In this document: positions 6,976 to 13,589 of the stretch, piece by piece
Numbering within the stretch: the stretch's first letter is position 1
How the letters are laid out: every line of letters begins with the position of its first letter
Source of the DNA: CAZEDU01 sp964511185
GTDB taxonomy: Bacteria; Myxococcota; Myxococcia; Myxococcales; Myxococcaceae
Length of the DNA stretch: 18,931 nt
NCBI GenBank assembly: GCA_964511185.1
Contig: CAZEDU010000096.1
Location: 1-18,931 of the forward strand
Direction of reading: 5' to 3'
Position numbers and translations under genes: made by a program
Notes under the pieces: model-generated
Told to the model about the DNA's origin: nothing
The model's input: the letters and a program-made list of their open reading frames with translations, nothing else
Databases searched by the model: none

Positions 6976-7856
6976 GTCGCGCCGCCCTGGCAGCCGCCGC
7001 AGTCGACGTCGGGCGTGTCGCAGCCCTCGACGCAGTAGCCGTCGTCCTCGCAGCTCGGCCGCTCCTTCTCGTTCAACCAAGCGCGAATGAAGTCGCTCAC
7101 CGCGTCGACGCGCGTGTCGGCGCCCAGCGTGCAGGTCTCGACGAGCGCCTGGGCGGCGAAGAGAAACGAGTGAACCCCCACCACGCGCTCGCTCCCGTCG
7201 GGGAACTGGTACAGGGACGGCCCGCCGGAGTCGCCGCTGCAGATGCCCTTCTTCTCGTCGGGCTCGCCCAGCAGGTAGTGGTTCGCGCTGAGCAGCCCGA
7301 AGCGCAGCGCTGTCTCCCGGCGCGCCCCGCCGCTCGACGGCTCCTTCGCGTCCGACAAGCCGTAGCCGAGCACCCGGAGCGGCTCCCCCCGCAGCTCCGA
7401 GACCGAATCGGCATTCCAGCTCTTGGGCGCGATGCCCGGCCAACGGTCGAGCTCGACGAGCGCGACGTCCTTGTACGCGAGCGTCTTGTCGTAGGCGGGG
7501 TGCAGCCACCAGGACACAGCGCGGTAGAGCTGGGCGGGCGGGATCGACGCCGTGTCCTCCGGCCGCACGCTCGAGACGTTGGTCGCCACCACGCTGGACG
7601 GCTCCGACTTCGGGTCGACGCAGTGGGCGGCGGTGAGGAGGGTGCGGTTGGCGATCAAGGTCGCGCTGCACAGCCGCGGACCGCCCTTCGCGCGCACGAT
7701 GAGCGCGAACACCTGCGGATCCGCCGACGCGTCGCCGCCGAGCACCGCGTCCCGCCGCGCGCAGGTGAGCCCGCTCGTCTGCGCGCCGAGCTCGGGCTGG
7801 GCGCAACCGGTGAGCGCCGCGAGGACGGCGAGAGACGCTGTGATCCGTCGAGCCAT
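6972..7856 (-). CDS. Trypsin-fold (S1) serine protease lipoprotein
   Basis: Protein of 294 aa. A lipoprotein signal with LTGC (15-18, C18) is followed by a chymotrypsin-fold domain with the full triad: His78 in LTAAHC, Asp130 in DVALVEL and Ser210 in GDSGGP. VLGGDAS (38-44) sits where zymogens have IVGG, so the new N-terminus may form after cleavage. The position equivalent to trypsin Asp189 appears to be Gly204 (GICSGDSGG), which argues against Arg/Lys specificity. A cysteine-rich tail after residue 268 (C269, C275, C279, C286, C289) is outside the catalytic fold and may bind something or be disulfide-linked. It should act in the periplasm or on the outer surface. It starts 40 nt after the hybrid kinase stop on the same strand and overlaps the next gene by GTGA. 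AAGG lies about 13 nt upstream of the ATG. Confidence 0.9.
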   Translation of the reverse strand: MARRITASLAVLAALTGCAQPELGAQTSGLTCARRDAVLGGDASADPQVFALIVRAKGGPRLCSATLIANRTLLTAAHCVDPKSEPSSVVATNVSSVRPEDTASIPPAQLYRAVSWWLHPAYDKTLAYKDVALVELDRWPGIAPKSWNADSVSELRGEPLRVLGYGLSDAKEPSSGGARRETALRFGLLSANHYLLGEPDEKKGICSGDSGGPSLYQFPDGSERVVGVHSFLFAAQALVETCTLGADTRVDAVSDFIRAWLNEKERPSCEDDGYCVEGCDTPDVDCGGCQGGAT

Positions 7857-7895
7857 CGAAGCGGCGTCGCCTTAGCATGGCCGGCGGGAGAAACA

Positions 7896-9908
7896 CTAAC
7901 CGTGCAACGTCGGCATGTTCTCTTCATCACGGCGCGTCTCGACGCCGGAGAGGAACTCGTCGAGCGCGTCGATGTCGATGGGCTTGCGAAACACCGCGTC
8001 GACCAGCGCCAGGTTGCTGCGGTTCTGGCCGCGCACGTCGGCGCCGGTGATCATCGCCAGCAGCACGTCCCCCGAGTGCGTGCGCAGCCGCCGCGCCAGC
8101 TCCCAGCCAGACATGTCGGGCATCACCACGTCGAGCAGCGCGGCGTCGTAGCTGCCCGCCTCCCAGCACTGGAGCGCCTGGCTCCCGGAGTGCGCCACCA
8201 TGGTCTCGTAGCCTTCCTCCTCGAGCAGCTGCGCCAGCATGCGCGCGTTGTCGATGTCGTCGTCGACCACGAGCACGTGCCGGGTGCTCTGCGCCCTGCG
8301 CTTGGGCGGCGTCACCGGCTCGTCGGCGCGCTGCTGCCGCGCGACGAGCGGCAGGTTGAGGCGAAAGACCATGCCCCACCCTTCGTTGTCGGAGCCCGCA
8401 GGCTCGGAGGAGAGCTCGCCGCCCCAACGGCGGACGTGCGCCCGACCGACCGCGAGCAGCAAGAAGAGCTGCGGTGAAGCGGACCGCGCCTTCAGCGGAT
8501 CAAACAAGCGGGCCTCTTCCTCAGGCATGAACGCGGAGCCGGTGGAGCGGACCCTCAGCGAGACGCTGTCGCCGTGCACCTCGTTGGTGACCTCGACCTG
8601 GCCGCCAGGCTGGGCGCGCTCGGCGGCGGCGAGGACCAGGTTGACGATGATCTCCCGCATCAGCGCCACGTCCACCGTCACCACGGCTTGTCCCGCCACC
8701 TTGCTGCTCAGCCGGACGTCCGCCCGCAGCGACTCCAGCTCGGGGCGCGCGAAGTCGATCGCCTCGTTGGTGAGCGTGGTCAGGTCGACGACGCGCATCT
8801 CGTCTTCGATGTCGCCCTGCGCCAGCTCCTGCAGCCGGGCAACCAGCTCGCCGATGTTCTGCACGGTGCGGTCCAGCGCGTCGATGTGCTCGCGCTTGCC
8901 GTCGCGCTGATAGAGCGTGAGCCGCAGCCGCAGGACGTTGAGGAAGTTGTTGAGCGTGTGCGCGGCGTCGCCCGCCAGGTGCCCCAAGGCGTGGACGCGG
9001 GTGCGCTGCATCAGCCGTCCCTGCAGCCGCTGCAGCTCCTCGTACGCCTTGGACAGCTCGCGGCTCCGCTGCGCGCTCTCGGTCCGGTCGGTGAGCGTGA
9101 GGACCACGCCCGCAAGCTCGCGCTCCTCGTGCTCCTCCCAGATGGGGGTCGCCGCCATCTCGACGATGAGCTCGGCGCCGTCGGGGAGCCGCCGAATCGA
9201 CATCCACCCCGCCAGCACCGCGCCGTTCGCCTCGAGCGAGCGCGACGAAGGCAGCTCCGGGAGCCGCACCGGCCGGCCGTCCAAGTGGCGCGCGTTGAGC
9301 TGCCGCAGGCTCGCGGCCAGCGCCTGCGAAGGCCCCACGAACGAGCGCGTCGGCAAGCCCGTCAGCCGACCGACGCTGGGCGTGGCGTAGACGACCTCGC
9401 CGTCGGGCTCGATGAGCAGGATGCCGACGTCGACGTGCTGGAGGATCGTCTCCATCACCGCGGCCTCGCGGAACCGCACCTCTTCGGTGCGCAGCACCCG
9501 GGCGTAGCTGCTGTGCACCGCCGCCTGGGCCTCGCCGATCAGCTCCGCGATGACCTCGGCCACCGCCGGGTCGATGGCGTCGTGGTGGCGGGCGTAGACC
9601 TGCAAGAGCACCAGCTCGAGCCCCTTGAGCTCGCGCGCCAGGTCGTCGGGGTTGAAGCGCTGGTCGTACCGCCGCCCGCCGTGCGCTCGGATGGTCTCCG
9701 GCCAGAGCCACAAGGCGTCCTCCCCTCGCGTCTCGAGCAGGCGAATGAGCGAGGCGAGCTGCTCCGCCAAGGGCGCGCGAATGTCGCGGCCAGGCAGCTC
9801 TATCTCTTGCAGCTCACGGCGCAGCCGCTTCGCCCACAAGCGCACGATGCGGGTCTGCTCTTGCTGCAACAGGCGCAAGAGCGCGTCGATGGCCTCGGTG
9901 GTGGTCAC
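7896..9908 (-). CDS. Hybrid sensor histidine kinase/response regulator, catalytic part degenerate
   Basis: Protein of 670 aa. Residues 1-145 are helical and resemble an RsbRD-type N-terminal domain (LWAKRLRRELQEI, RYDQRFNPDDLARELKGLEL). A PAS domain follows at about 150-275 (HVDVGILLIEPDGEVVYATP, ending VVLTLTDRTES), then a coiled linker, a HisKA-like region with H317 (AAHTLNNFLN), an HATPase-like region (about 410-522) and a C-terminal receiver (about 542-660). The receiver looks intact: acidic pocket D549-D551, phospho-acceptor D593, T621 and K642. The kinase half departs from consensus: the acidic residue after the histidine is Thr318, the second Asn of the N-box is Ala427 (NLVLAA), the G1 aspartate is Ser455 (STGSAF), and the GxGL motif is not evident. 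No membrane helix, so cytoplasmic. I chose the GTG at 9908-9906; earlier starts would overlap the divergent gene. Output may pass through the receiver. Confidence 0.85.
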   Translation of the reverse strand: MTTTEAIDALLRLLQQEQTRIVRLWAKRLRRELQEIELPGRDIRAPLAEQLASLIRLLETRGEDALWLWPETIRAHGGRRYDQRFNPDDLARELKGLELVLLQVYARHHDAIDPAVAEVIAELIGEAQAAVHSSYARVLRTEEVRFREAAVMETILQHVDVGILLIEPDGEVVYATPSVGRLTGLPTRSFVGPSQALAASLRQLNARHLDGRPVRLPELPSSRSLEANGAVLAGWMSIRRLPDGAELIVEMAATPIWEEHEERELAGVVLTLTDRTESAQRSRELSKAYEELQRLQGRLMQRTRVHALGHLAGDAAHTLNNFLNVLRLRLTLYQRDGKREHIDALDRTVQNIGELVARLQELAQGDIEDEMRVVDLTTLTNEAIDFARPELESLRADVRLSSKVAGQAVVTVDVALMREIIVNLVLAAAERAQPGGQVEVTNEVHGDSVSLRVRSTGSAFMPEEEARLFDPLKARSASPQLFLLLAVGRAHVRRWGGELSSEPAGSDNEGWGMVFRLNLPLVARQQRADEPVTPPKRRAQSTRHVLVVDDDIDNARMLAQLLEEEGYETMVAHSGSQALQCWEAGSYDAALLDVVMPDMSGWELARRLRTHSGDVLLAMITGADVRGQNRSNLALVDAVFRKPIDIDALDEFLSGVETRRDEENMPTLHG

Positions 9909-9993
9909 AGTGGTGCCCTGAAAATGAACACTGGGCGCCGAGCCGGCCACCACATTGAAAGGGCGGCCGAGCGAGCCCAACTTCAGATATCGA

Positions 9994-10734
9994 ATGAACC
10001 AGGGTCGTCCTCGACAGCTCGAGCCGCGACCGTCGGACGTCACGATGGCTCACCTCTACCGCGGCGAGCTCAATCGGTCGGACCGATGGCGGACCCGGCT
10101 CGACACCACCACCAACTGGGCGTTGACCACCAGCGCCGCGGTCATCTCGTTCGCCTTCGGCTCGACGCGCACCACCCACGTGGTGCTCCTGGTCGGCATC
10201 TGGATGGTGATCACCTTCTTGCTGATCGAATCGCGGCGCTATCGCTACTACGACATCTGGATTCGCCGCGTGCGGCTGATGGAGGACGGCTTCTGGGTGC
10301 CGCTCCTTCGGCAGGAGCCGGTCGACCCAGACGCGCTCAAGGAACTGGCGCAGGAGCTCGAGCGGCCGATGCTTCAGCTCTCCTTCACCAGCGCGCTGCA
10401 GACCCGGCTCAACCGCGCGTACGGCTCGCTGCTCAGCGTGCTGTTCGGCACCTGGTACGTGAAGGTCTACTCGTTCCCCCACCCGGTGGTGAACCTGGAC
10501 GAGTTCATCGAGCGCGCCCACGTGGGGCCGATCAGCGGCTGGTTGGTGACGGGCATCGTGCTGCTGTTCACCTGCATCGCGGTGGCGCTGTTCCTGCTGT
10601 CCTTCGTGGTGCGCGCCCCGCTGGGTGAGCTGCGCAGCCGGCCGAGGCGGAGGCGCTCGCTCTTCGAGTCGATCTACCGCCCCTACGAGCCCAGCCGGCG
10701 CCGGCGCGATCCCCGCGAGACCGCACGCGCCTGA
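9994..10734 (+). CDS. DUF2270 family integral membrane protein
   Basis: Protein of 246 aa with the DUF2270 pattern: VTMAHLYRGELNR (16-28), WRTRLDTTTNWAL (32-44), then two membrane helices (about 43-56 and 62-78), IESRRYRYYDIWIRRVRLME (78-97), a cytoplasmic middle part, and a third strong helix at about 183-206. The tail is Arg-rich. The function of the family is unknown to me. The ATG at 9994 is preferred over the ATG at 10045 because, as I recall, relatives have residues like VT-M just before HLYRGE; a TTG at 9955 is also in frame. None has a strong ribosome binding site. The gene diverges from the hybrid kinase across about 85 bp and is followed 25 nt later by isocitrate dehydrogenase on the same strand. 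Confidence 0.8.
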   Translation: MNQGRPRQLEPRPSDVTMAHLYRGELNRSDRWRTRLDTTTNWALTTSAAVISFAFGSTRTTHVVLLVGIWMVITFLLIESRRYRYYDIWIRRVRLMEDGFWVPLLRQEPVDPDALKELAQELERPMLQLSFTSALQTRLNRAYGSLLSVLFGTWYVKVYSFPHPVVNLDEFIERAHVGPISGWLVTGIVLLFTCIAVALFLLSFVVRAPLGELRSRPRRRRSLFESIYRPYEPSRRRRDPRETARA

Positions 10735-10742
10735 AGCGGCTG

Positions 10743-10759
10743 TGCTAAGCCAGGCCGCC
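10743..10759 (+). promoter_or_regulatory. Possible extended -10 immediately before isocitrate dehydrogenase
   Basis: TGCTAAGCC (10743-10751) reads as an extended -10 (TG-n-TAAGCC). The hexamer ends 8 nt before the ATG at 10760, and only a weak AGG could serve as a ribosome binding site. If used, transcription would begin at or next to the start codon, giving a leaderless or near-leaderless message independent of the DUF2270 gene. No convincing -35 box was identified. Judged by position and similarity only. Confidence 0.25.
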
Positions 10760-11764
10760 ATGAGCAGCCCTCAGAAAATCACCTTGATCAACGGCGACGG
10801 GGTGGGTCCAGAAGTGGTGCGCGCCACGGTGCGCGTGCTCGAGGCCTTGAAGCTTCCCTTCGAATTCGAGAGCGCGGACGCGGGCCTAGAGGTCTTCAAT
10901 ATTCACGGCACCAACCTGCCGCAGGCGACGGTCGAGTCCGTGCTGCGCAACAAGGTCGCGCTCAAGGGGCCCACCGGCACGCCGATCGGCACCGGGCCTT
11001 CGTCTGCGAACGTCGCGCTGCGGAAGTCGCTCGAGCTGTACGCGTCGCTTCGTCCGGTGAAGAGCGTCCCCAACGTGAAGACGCGCTACGAGAACGTCGA
11101 TCTGGTGGTGGTGCGCGAGAACACCGAGGACCTGTACGCCGGGCTCGAGCACATCGTGGTGCCGGGCGTGGTGGAGAGCCTGAAGATCATCACCGAGAAG
11201 GCCTCGACGCGCATCGCGCGGTTCGCCTTCGAGCACGCGCGCGCCCACCAGCGCAAGAAGGTGAGCGCGGTGCACAAGGCCAACATCATGAAGCTGTCGG
11301 ACGGCCTGTTCCTCGACTGCTGCCGCAAGATGGCTCGGGAGTTTCCCGAGATTCAGTACGAGGAGGTCATCGTCGACAACCTGTGCATGCAGCTGGTGAA
11401 GAACCCCGAGAAGTACGACGTGCTGCTGCTGGAGAACCTGTACGGCGACATCGTGTCCGACCTCTGCGCGGGGCTGGTGGGCGGGTTGGGCGTGGTGCCC
11501 GGCGCGAACATCGGCGAGCACAGCGCGATCTTCGAGGCGGTGCACGGCACGGCGCCGGACATCGCGGGCAAGGGGCTGGTGAACCCCACCGCGCTGATGA
11601 TGTCCGCGGTGATGATGCTGCGCTGGCTCGAGCACCACGAGGCGGCCAACCGCTTCGAGCGCGCGCTCGCCCAGGTCTACCAAGACGGCAAGGTGAGGAC
11701 GCAGGACCTGGGGGGAAAGGCGACGACGCAGGCGTTCACCGACGCGGTGATCGCCGCGTTGTAG
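10760..11764 (+). CDS. Isocitrate dehydrogenase (NAD-type, IDH/IPMDH family)
   Basis: Beta-decarboxylating dehydrogenase of 334 aa, the short form shared by NAD-IDH, isopropylmalate and homoisocitrate dehydrogenases. Isocitrate-type residues are visible: S82, N84 and R88 in SSANVALR, R98 in LYASLRPVKS, R119 in VVRENTEDLYAG, Tyr126, Lys173 in HKANIMK, and metal-binding aspartates D206, D230 and D234. The cofactor loop HGTAPDIAGKGLVNP (262-276) has Asp267-Ile268 where NADP enzymes typically have Lys-Tyr, which indicates NAD. It converts isocitrate to 2-oxoglutarate in the TCA cycle with NADH production. The SxNxxxR motif argues for isocitrate over isopropylmalate; homoisocitrate remains a lesser alternative. 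The start at 10760 aligns with the family N-terminus (KITLINGDGVGPEV). It ends 12 nt before the convergent SUI1 stop. Confidence 0.9.
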   Translation: MSSPQKITLINGDGVGPEVVRATVRVLEALKLPFEFESADAGLEVFNIHGTNLPQATVESVLRNKVALKGPTGTPIGTGPSSANVALRKSLELYASLRPVKSVPNVKTRYENVDLVVVRENTEDLYAGLEHIVVPGVVESLKIITEKASTRIARFAFEHARAHQRKKVSAVHKANIMKLSDGLFLDCCRKMAREFPEIQYEEVIVDNLCMQLVKNPEKYDVLLLENLYGDIVSDLCAGLVGGLGVVPGANIGEHSAIFEAVHGTAPDIAGKGLVNPTALMMSAVMMLRWLEHHEAANRFERALAQVYQDGKVRTQDLGGKATTQAFTDAVIAAL

Positions 11765-11776
11765 TGCGCGGGGCGC

Positions 11777-12136
11777 CTAGCCGACGGTCACCTTGCGCAC
11801 GCCGCGCGCGCTGAGCAGCGCCGGCACCCGCTCGCGTTGATCTCCCTGCAGCACCAGGCTCTCGCCTTCGACCGCGCCGCCGCAGCCCAAGCCCTGCTTG
11901 AGCGCCTTGAGCCACGCGCCGAGCTCTTTCCCGTTCAGCCCCAGCTGCTCGATGACGGTGACCTCTTTTCCACCGCGGCCCTTGCGCTCCATCCGAACGA
12001 CGGCGCGCGCGGGGCCCTTCTTCTCTGTCGCAGGCTCGGGCGCGACCGACGACGCGCGCTGCGGCAGCTGGCCTTTCAGGGCCTCGAGCGCGCCGAACGG
12101 ATTGTTGAAGGGCTTGCCGTCGCCCGAGTGGCTCAC
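11777..12136 (-). CDS. Bacterial SUI1/eIF1-like translation factor (YciH family)
   Basis: Small basic protein of 119 aa. Residues 1-42 are a variable, probably flexible lead (VSHSGDGKPFNNPFGALEAL and a Pro/Ala segment). Residues 43-119 are a SUI1 domain: VVRMERKGRGGKEVTVIEQL, then LKQGLGCGGAVEGESLVLQG, DQRERV and a final GVRKVTVG. Eukaryotic and archaeal SUI1/eIF1 enforces start-codon fidelity on the small ribosomal subunit; the bacterial YciH homologue is less well understood, with a reported effect on aberrant initiation complexes in vitro. The start is a GTG (12136-12134) within the GTGA overlap with the VKOR-DsbA gene stop, so it depends on translation of that gene. Convergent with isocitrate dehydrogenase at a 12-bp gap. 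Confidence 0.88.
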   Translation of the reverse strand: MSHSGDGKPFNNPFGALEALKGQLPQRASSVAPEPATEKKGPARAVVRMERKGRGGKEVTVIEQLGLNGKELGAWLKALKQGLGCGGAVEGESLVLQGDQRERVPALLSARGVRKVTVG

Positions 12137-13515
12137 CGCAGCCCCTCGCCTCCATGGGCGTGCGACATCGGCAGGTGCTGGCCGAACAGCGGGTGATTCG
12201 CGTTGCCACGCGCCAGCGCCATCGCGAACAGGAACGCGCCCGACGGCATCGCCTCCTTGCCGTTGATCAGCACGATGGGCGTTCCGCGCGGGTTGTACTG
12301 CTGCGCGTAGCGAATGTCCTCGTCCAGCTTGCTCTGCGTCTCCGGGTGGGCGATGCAGGCCTCGAGCTGCGCGCGGCCCATCGAGCCCGACGACGCGATC
12401 TTGAGGATCTCCTCCGCGCTGGTCAGCCGCTCCTGGGCCTCGAACAAGCGCTCGCGCACCTGCCAGAAGTCCGGCGCCTGCTCGAGGCAGATCTGCGCCT
12501 TGGCGCCCACGCAGCTCACCCCGCCGGCCTCGCGCTGCACCGCCGGGTTGCAGGCCTTGTCGAGCGGGAAGTGGCGCGCTTCGACCGAGAAGCTGTTCGG
12601 CGGCACCGCCTGGGCGATCTGCTTCATCATCTCGACCAACGCGCGGCAGTGGCCGCAGCGCAGGTCCGTGAACTCCACCACCTTCATCGGCGCCTCGGCG
12701 CTGCCCATGCGGGTGCGCGGCGCGGCGGCGGGCGGCAGCGGGCGCGCGTGGATGTACGCGTCGAGCGCGTCGGCGAGCCCCTTCTTCTCCATCGCGTTGA
12801 GCTCGTCGAGGAAGGAGACCAAGGCTTGATCCGCGTCGCTCACCGGCCCGGTGCTCTGCGCCTTGGCGGTGGTCGCGCCGTCTTTCCGGGTCGGCAGGTT
12901 GCCCGCCGTGCTCTTCGGCGTGGTCAGCCCCGGGTAGAGCAGCACCAGGTAGCTGATCAGCGCCAGGCCGGCGGCCCAACCCACGGCGCCCTTCCACTCG
13001 CCGCCCTTCGGCACCACCGGGCCAGGCAACAGCCGCAGCGCCACGATGGCGAAGGAGAGCACGATGGCGTAGGTGCCCAGGCAGGTGAGGCACCACGAGC
13101 CGATGCGGATGCTCGCCACCGCGAAGGTGACGCAGCTCAGCACGCCGAGCGCGGACCAAAGCCGCAGGGCGCCCACCGCCACGGTCACGCTCTGCTTCGT
13201 CATCGCCCGGTGCATCAACACCGCGGACAGGCCGAACGCCGTGAGCCCCCACACCAGCCCCAGCCCCGCGAGCGGCATGCCAGTGAGCGCGTGGACGTTG
13301 GAGGCGAACGAAGAGGTCCACACCGTGCCGCAGTTGAGCGTCTCGTTGAGCGCGCAGGTCGGCGAGCCGCCGGCGCGCACGAACATCAGCTCCATCCACT
13401 GGTAAAGCGAGAGCAGGCTCTCCGCCAGGCTGGCCACGAAGAGCAGCACCAATGCCAGCGGCCACACCGCGGGCGCCTCTTGGGTTTGGGCGCGTTTCAT
13501 CGAGGAGGGGGGCAC
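12133..13515 (-). CDS. VKOR-DsbA fusion: self-contained disulfide-forming enzyme
   Basis: Protein of 460 aa joining two redox modules. Residues 18-200 are a vitamin K epoxide reductase-like membrane domain with about five helices, the loop cysteines C54 and C62 (CALNETLNC) and the quinone-site CLTC (C142, C145). A linker of about 70 residues leads to a thioredoxin-fold DsbA-like domain, with active site CGHC (C287, C290) after VVEFTDL and the cis-proline loop GTPIVLING (P413). Four further cysteines lie in the inserted helical part (C322, C335, C343, C387). The DsbA part should oxidise exported proteins, and the VKOR part should regenerate it by passing electrons to quinone, replacing a separate DsbB. 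The GTG at 13515-13513 has a nearby GGTGAT ribosome-binding-like sequence; the ATG at 13500 is the alternative. Divergent from ygfZ and coupled to the SUI1 gene. Confidence 0.92.
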   Translation of the reverse strand: MPPSSMKRAQTQEAPAVWPLALVLLFVASLAESLLSLYQWMELMFVRAGGSPTCALNETLNCGTVWTSSFASNVHALTGMPLAGLGLVWGLTAFGLSAVLMHRAMTKQSVTVAVGALRLWSALGVLSCVTFAVASIRIGSWCLTCLGTYAIVLSFAIVALRLLPGPVVPKGGEWKGAVGWAAGLALISYLVLLYPGLTTPKSTAGNLPTRKDGATTAKAQSTGPVSDADQALVSFLDELNAMEKKGLADALDAYIHARPLPPAAAPRTRMGSAEAPMKVVEFTDLRCGHCRALVEMMKQIAQAVPPNSFSVEARHFPLDKACNPAVQREAGGVSCVGAKAQICLEQAPDFWQVRERLFEAQERLTSAEEILKIASSGSMGRAQLEACIAHPETQSKLDEDIRYAQQYNPRGTPIVLINGKEAMPSGAFLFAMALARGNANHPLFGQHLPMSHAHGGEGLR

Positions 13516-13552
13516 ATCATCACCAGGCGGCGGCAGTCAACTGTTTCATGGC

Positions 13553-13589
13553 TTGGCCGCCGAAGGGGCCGCCCCTTATATACGAGCCG
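13553..13589 (+). promoter_or_regulatory. Candidate ygfZ promoter with palindrome between boxes, possibly leaderless
   Basis: TTGGCC (13553-13558) and TATATA (13577-13582) lie 18 bp apart, a plausible sigma-70-type pair. TATATA ends exactly 7 nt before the ATG at 13590, so transcription could begin at the start codon; there is no strong Shine-Dalgarno. AAGGGG-CCG-CCCCTT (13563-13577) is a perfect 6-bp inverted repeat placed between the two boxes, where a repressor could act. The same 74-bp gap serves the divergent VKOR-DsbA gene. Confidence 0.4.

Noticed and set aside
8574..10628. Plus-strand open frame of 684 codons opposite the hybrid kinase
   Set aside because: Composition is typical of antisense shadow (Arg, Gln, His, Ala rich) and the opposite strand carries clear PAS, HisKA and receiver domains.
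13563..13577. AAGGGGCCGCCCCTT as an intrinsic terminator
   Set aside because: It sits between divergent gene starts, not after a gene end, and has no T-run; promoter-spacer operator is a better reading.
13452..13589. Longer N-terminus for YgfZ starting at 13452
   Set aside because: The extension would overlap the VKOR-DsbA start region on the other strand and includes residues unlike the family; the ATG at 13590 gives the expected N-terminus.
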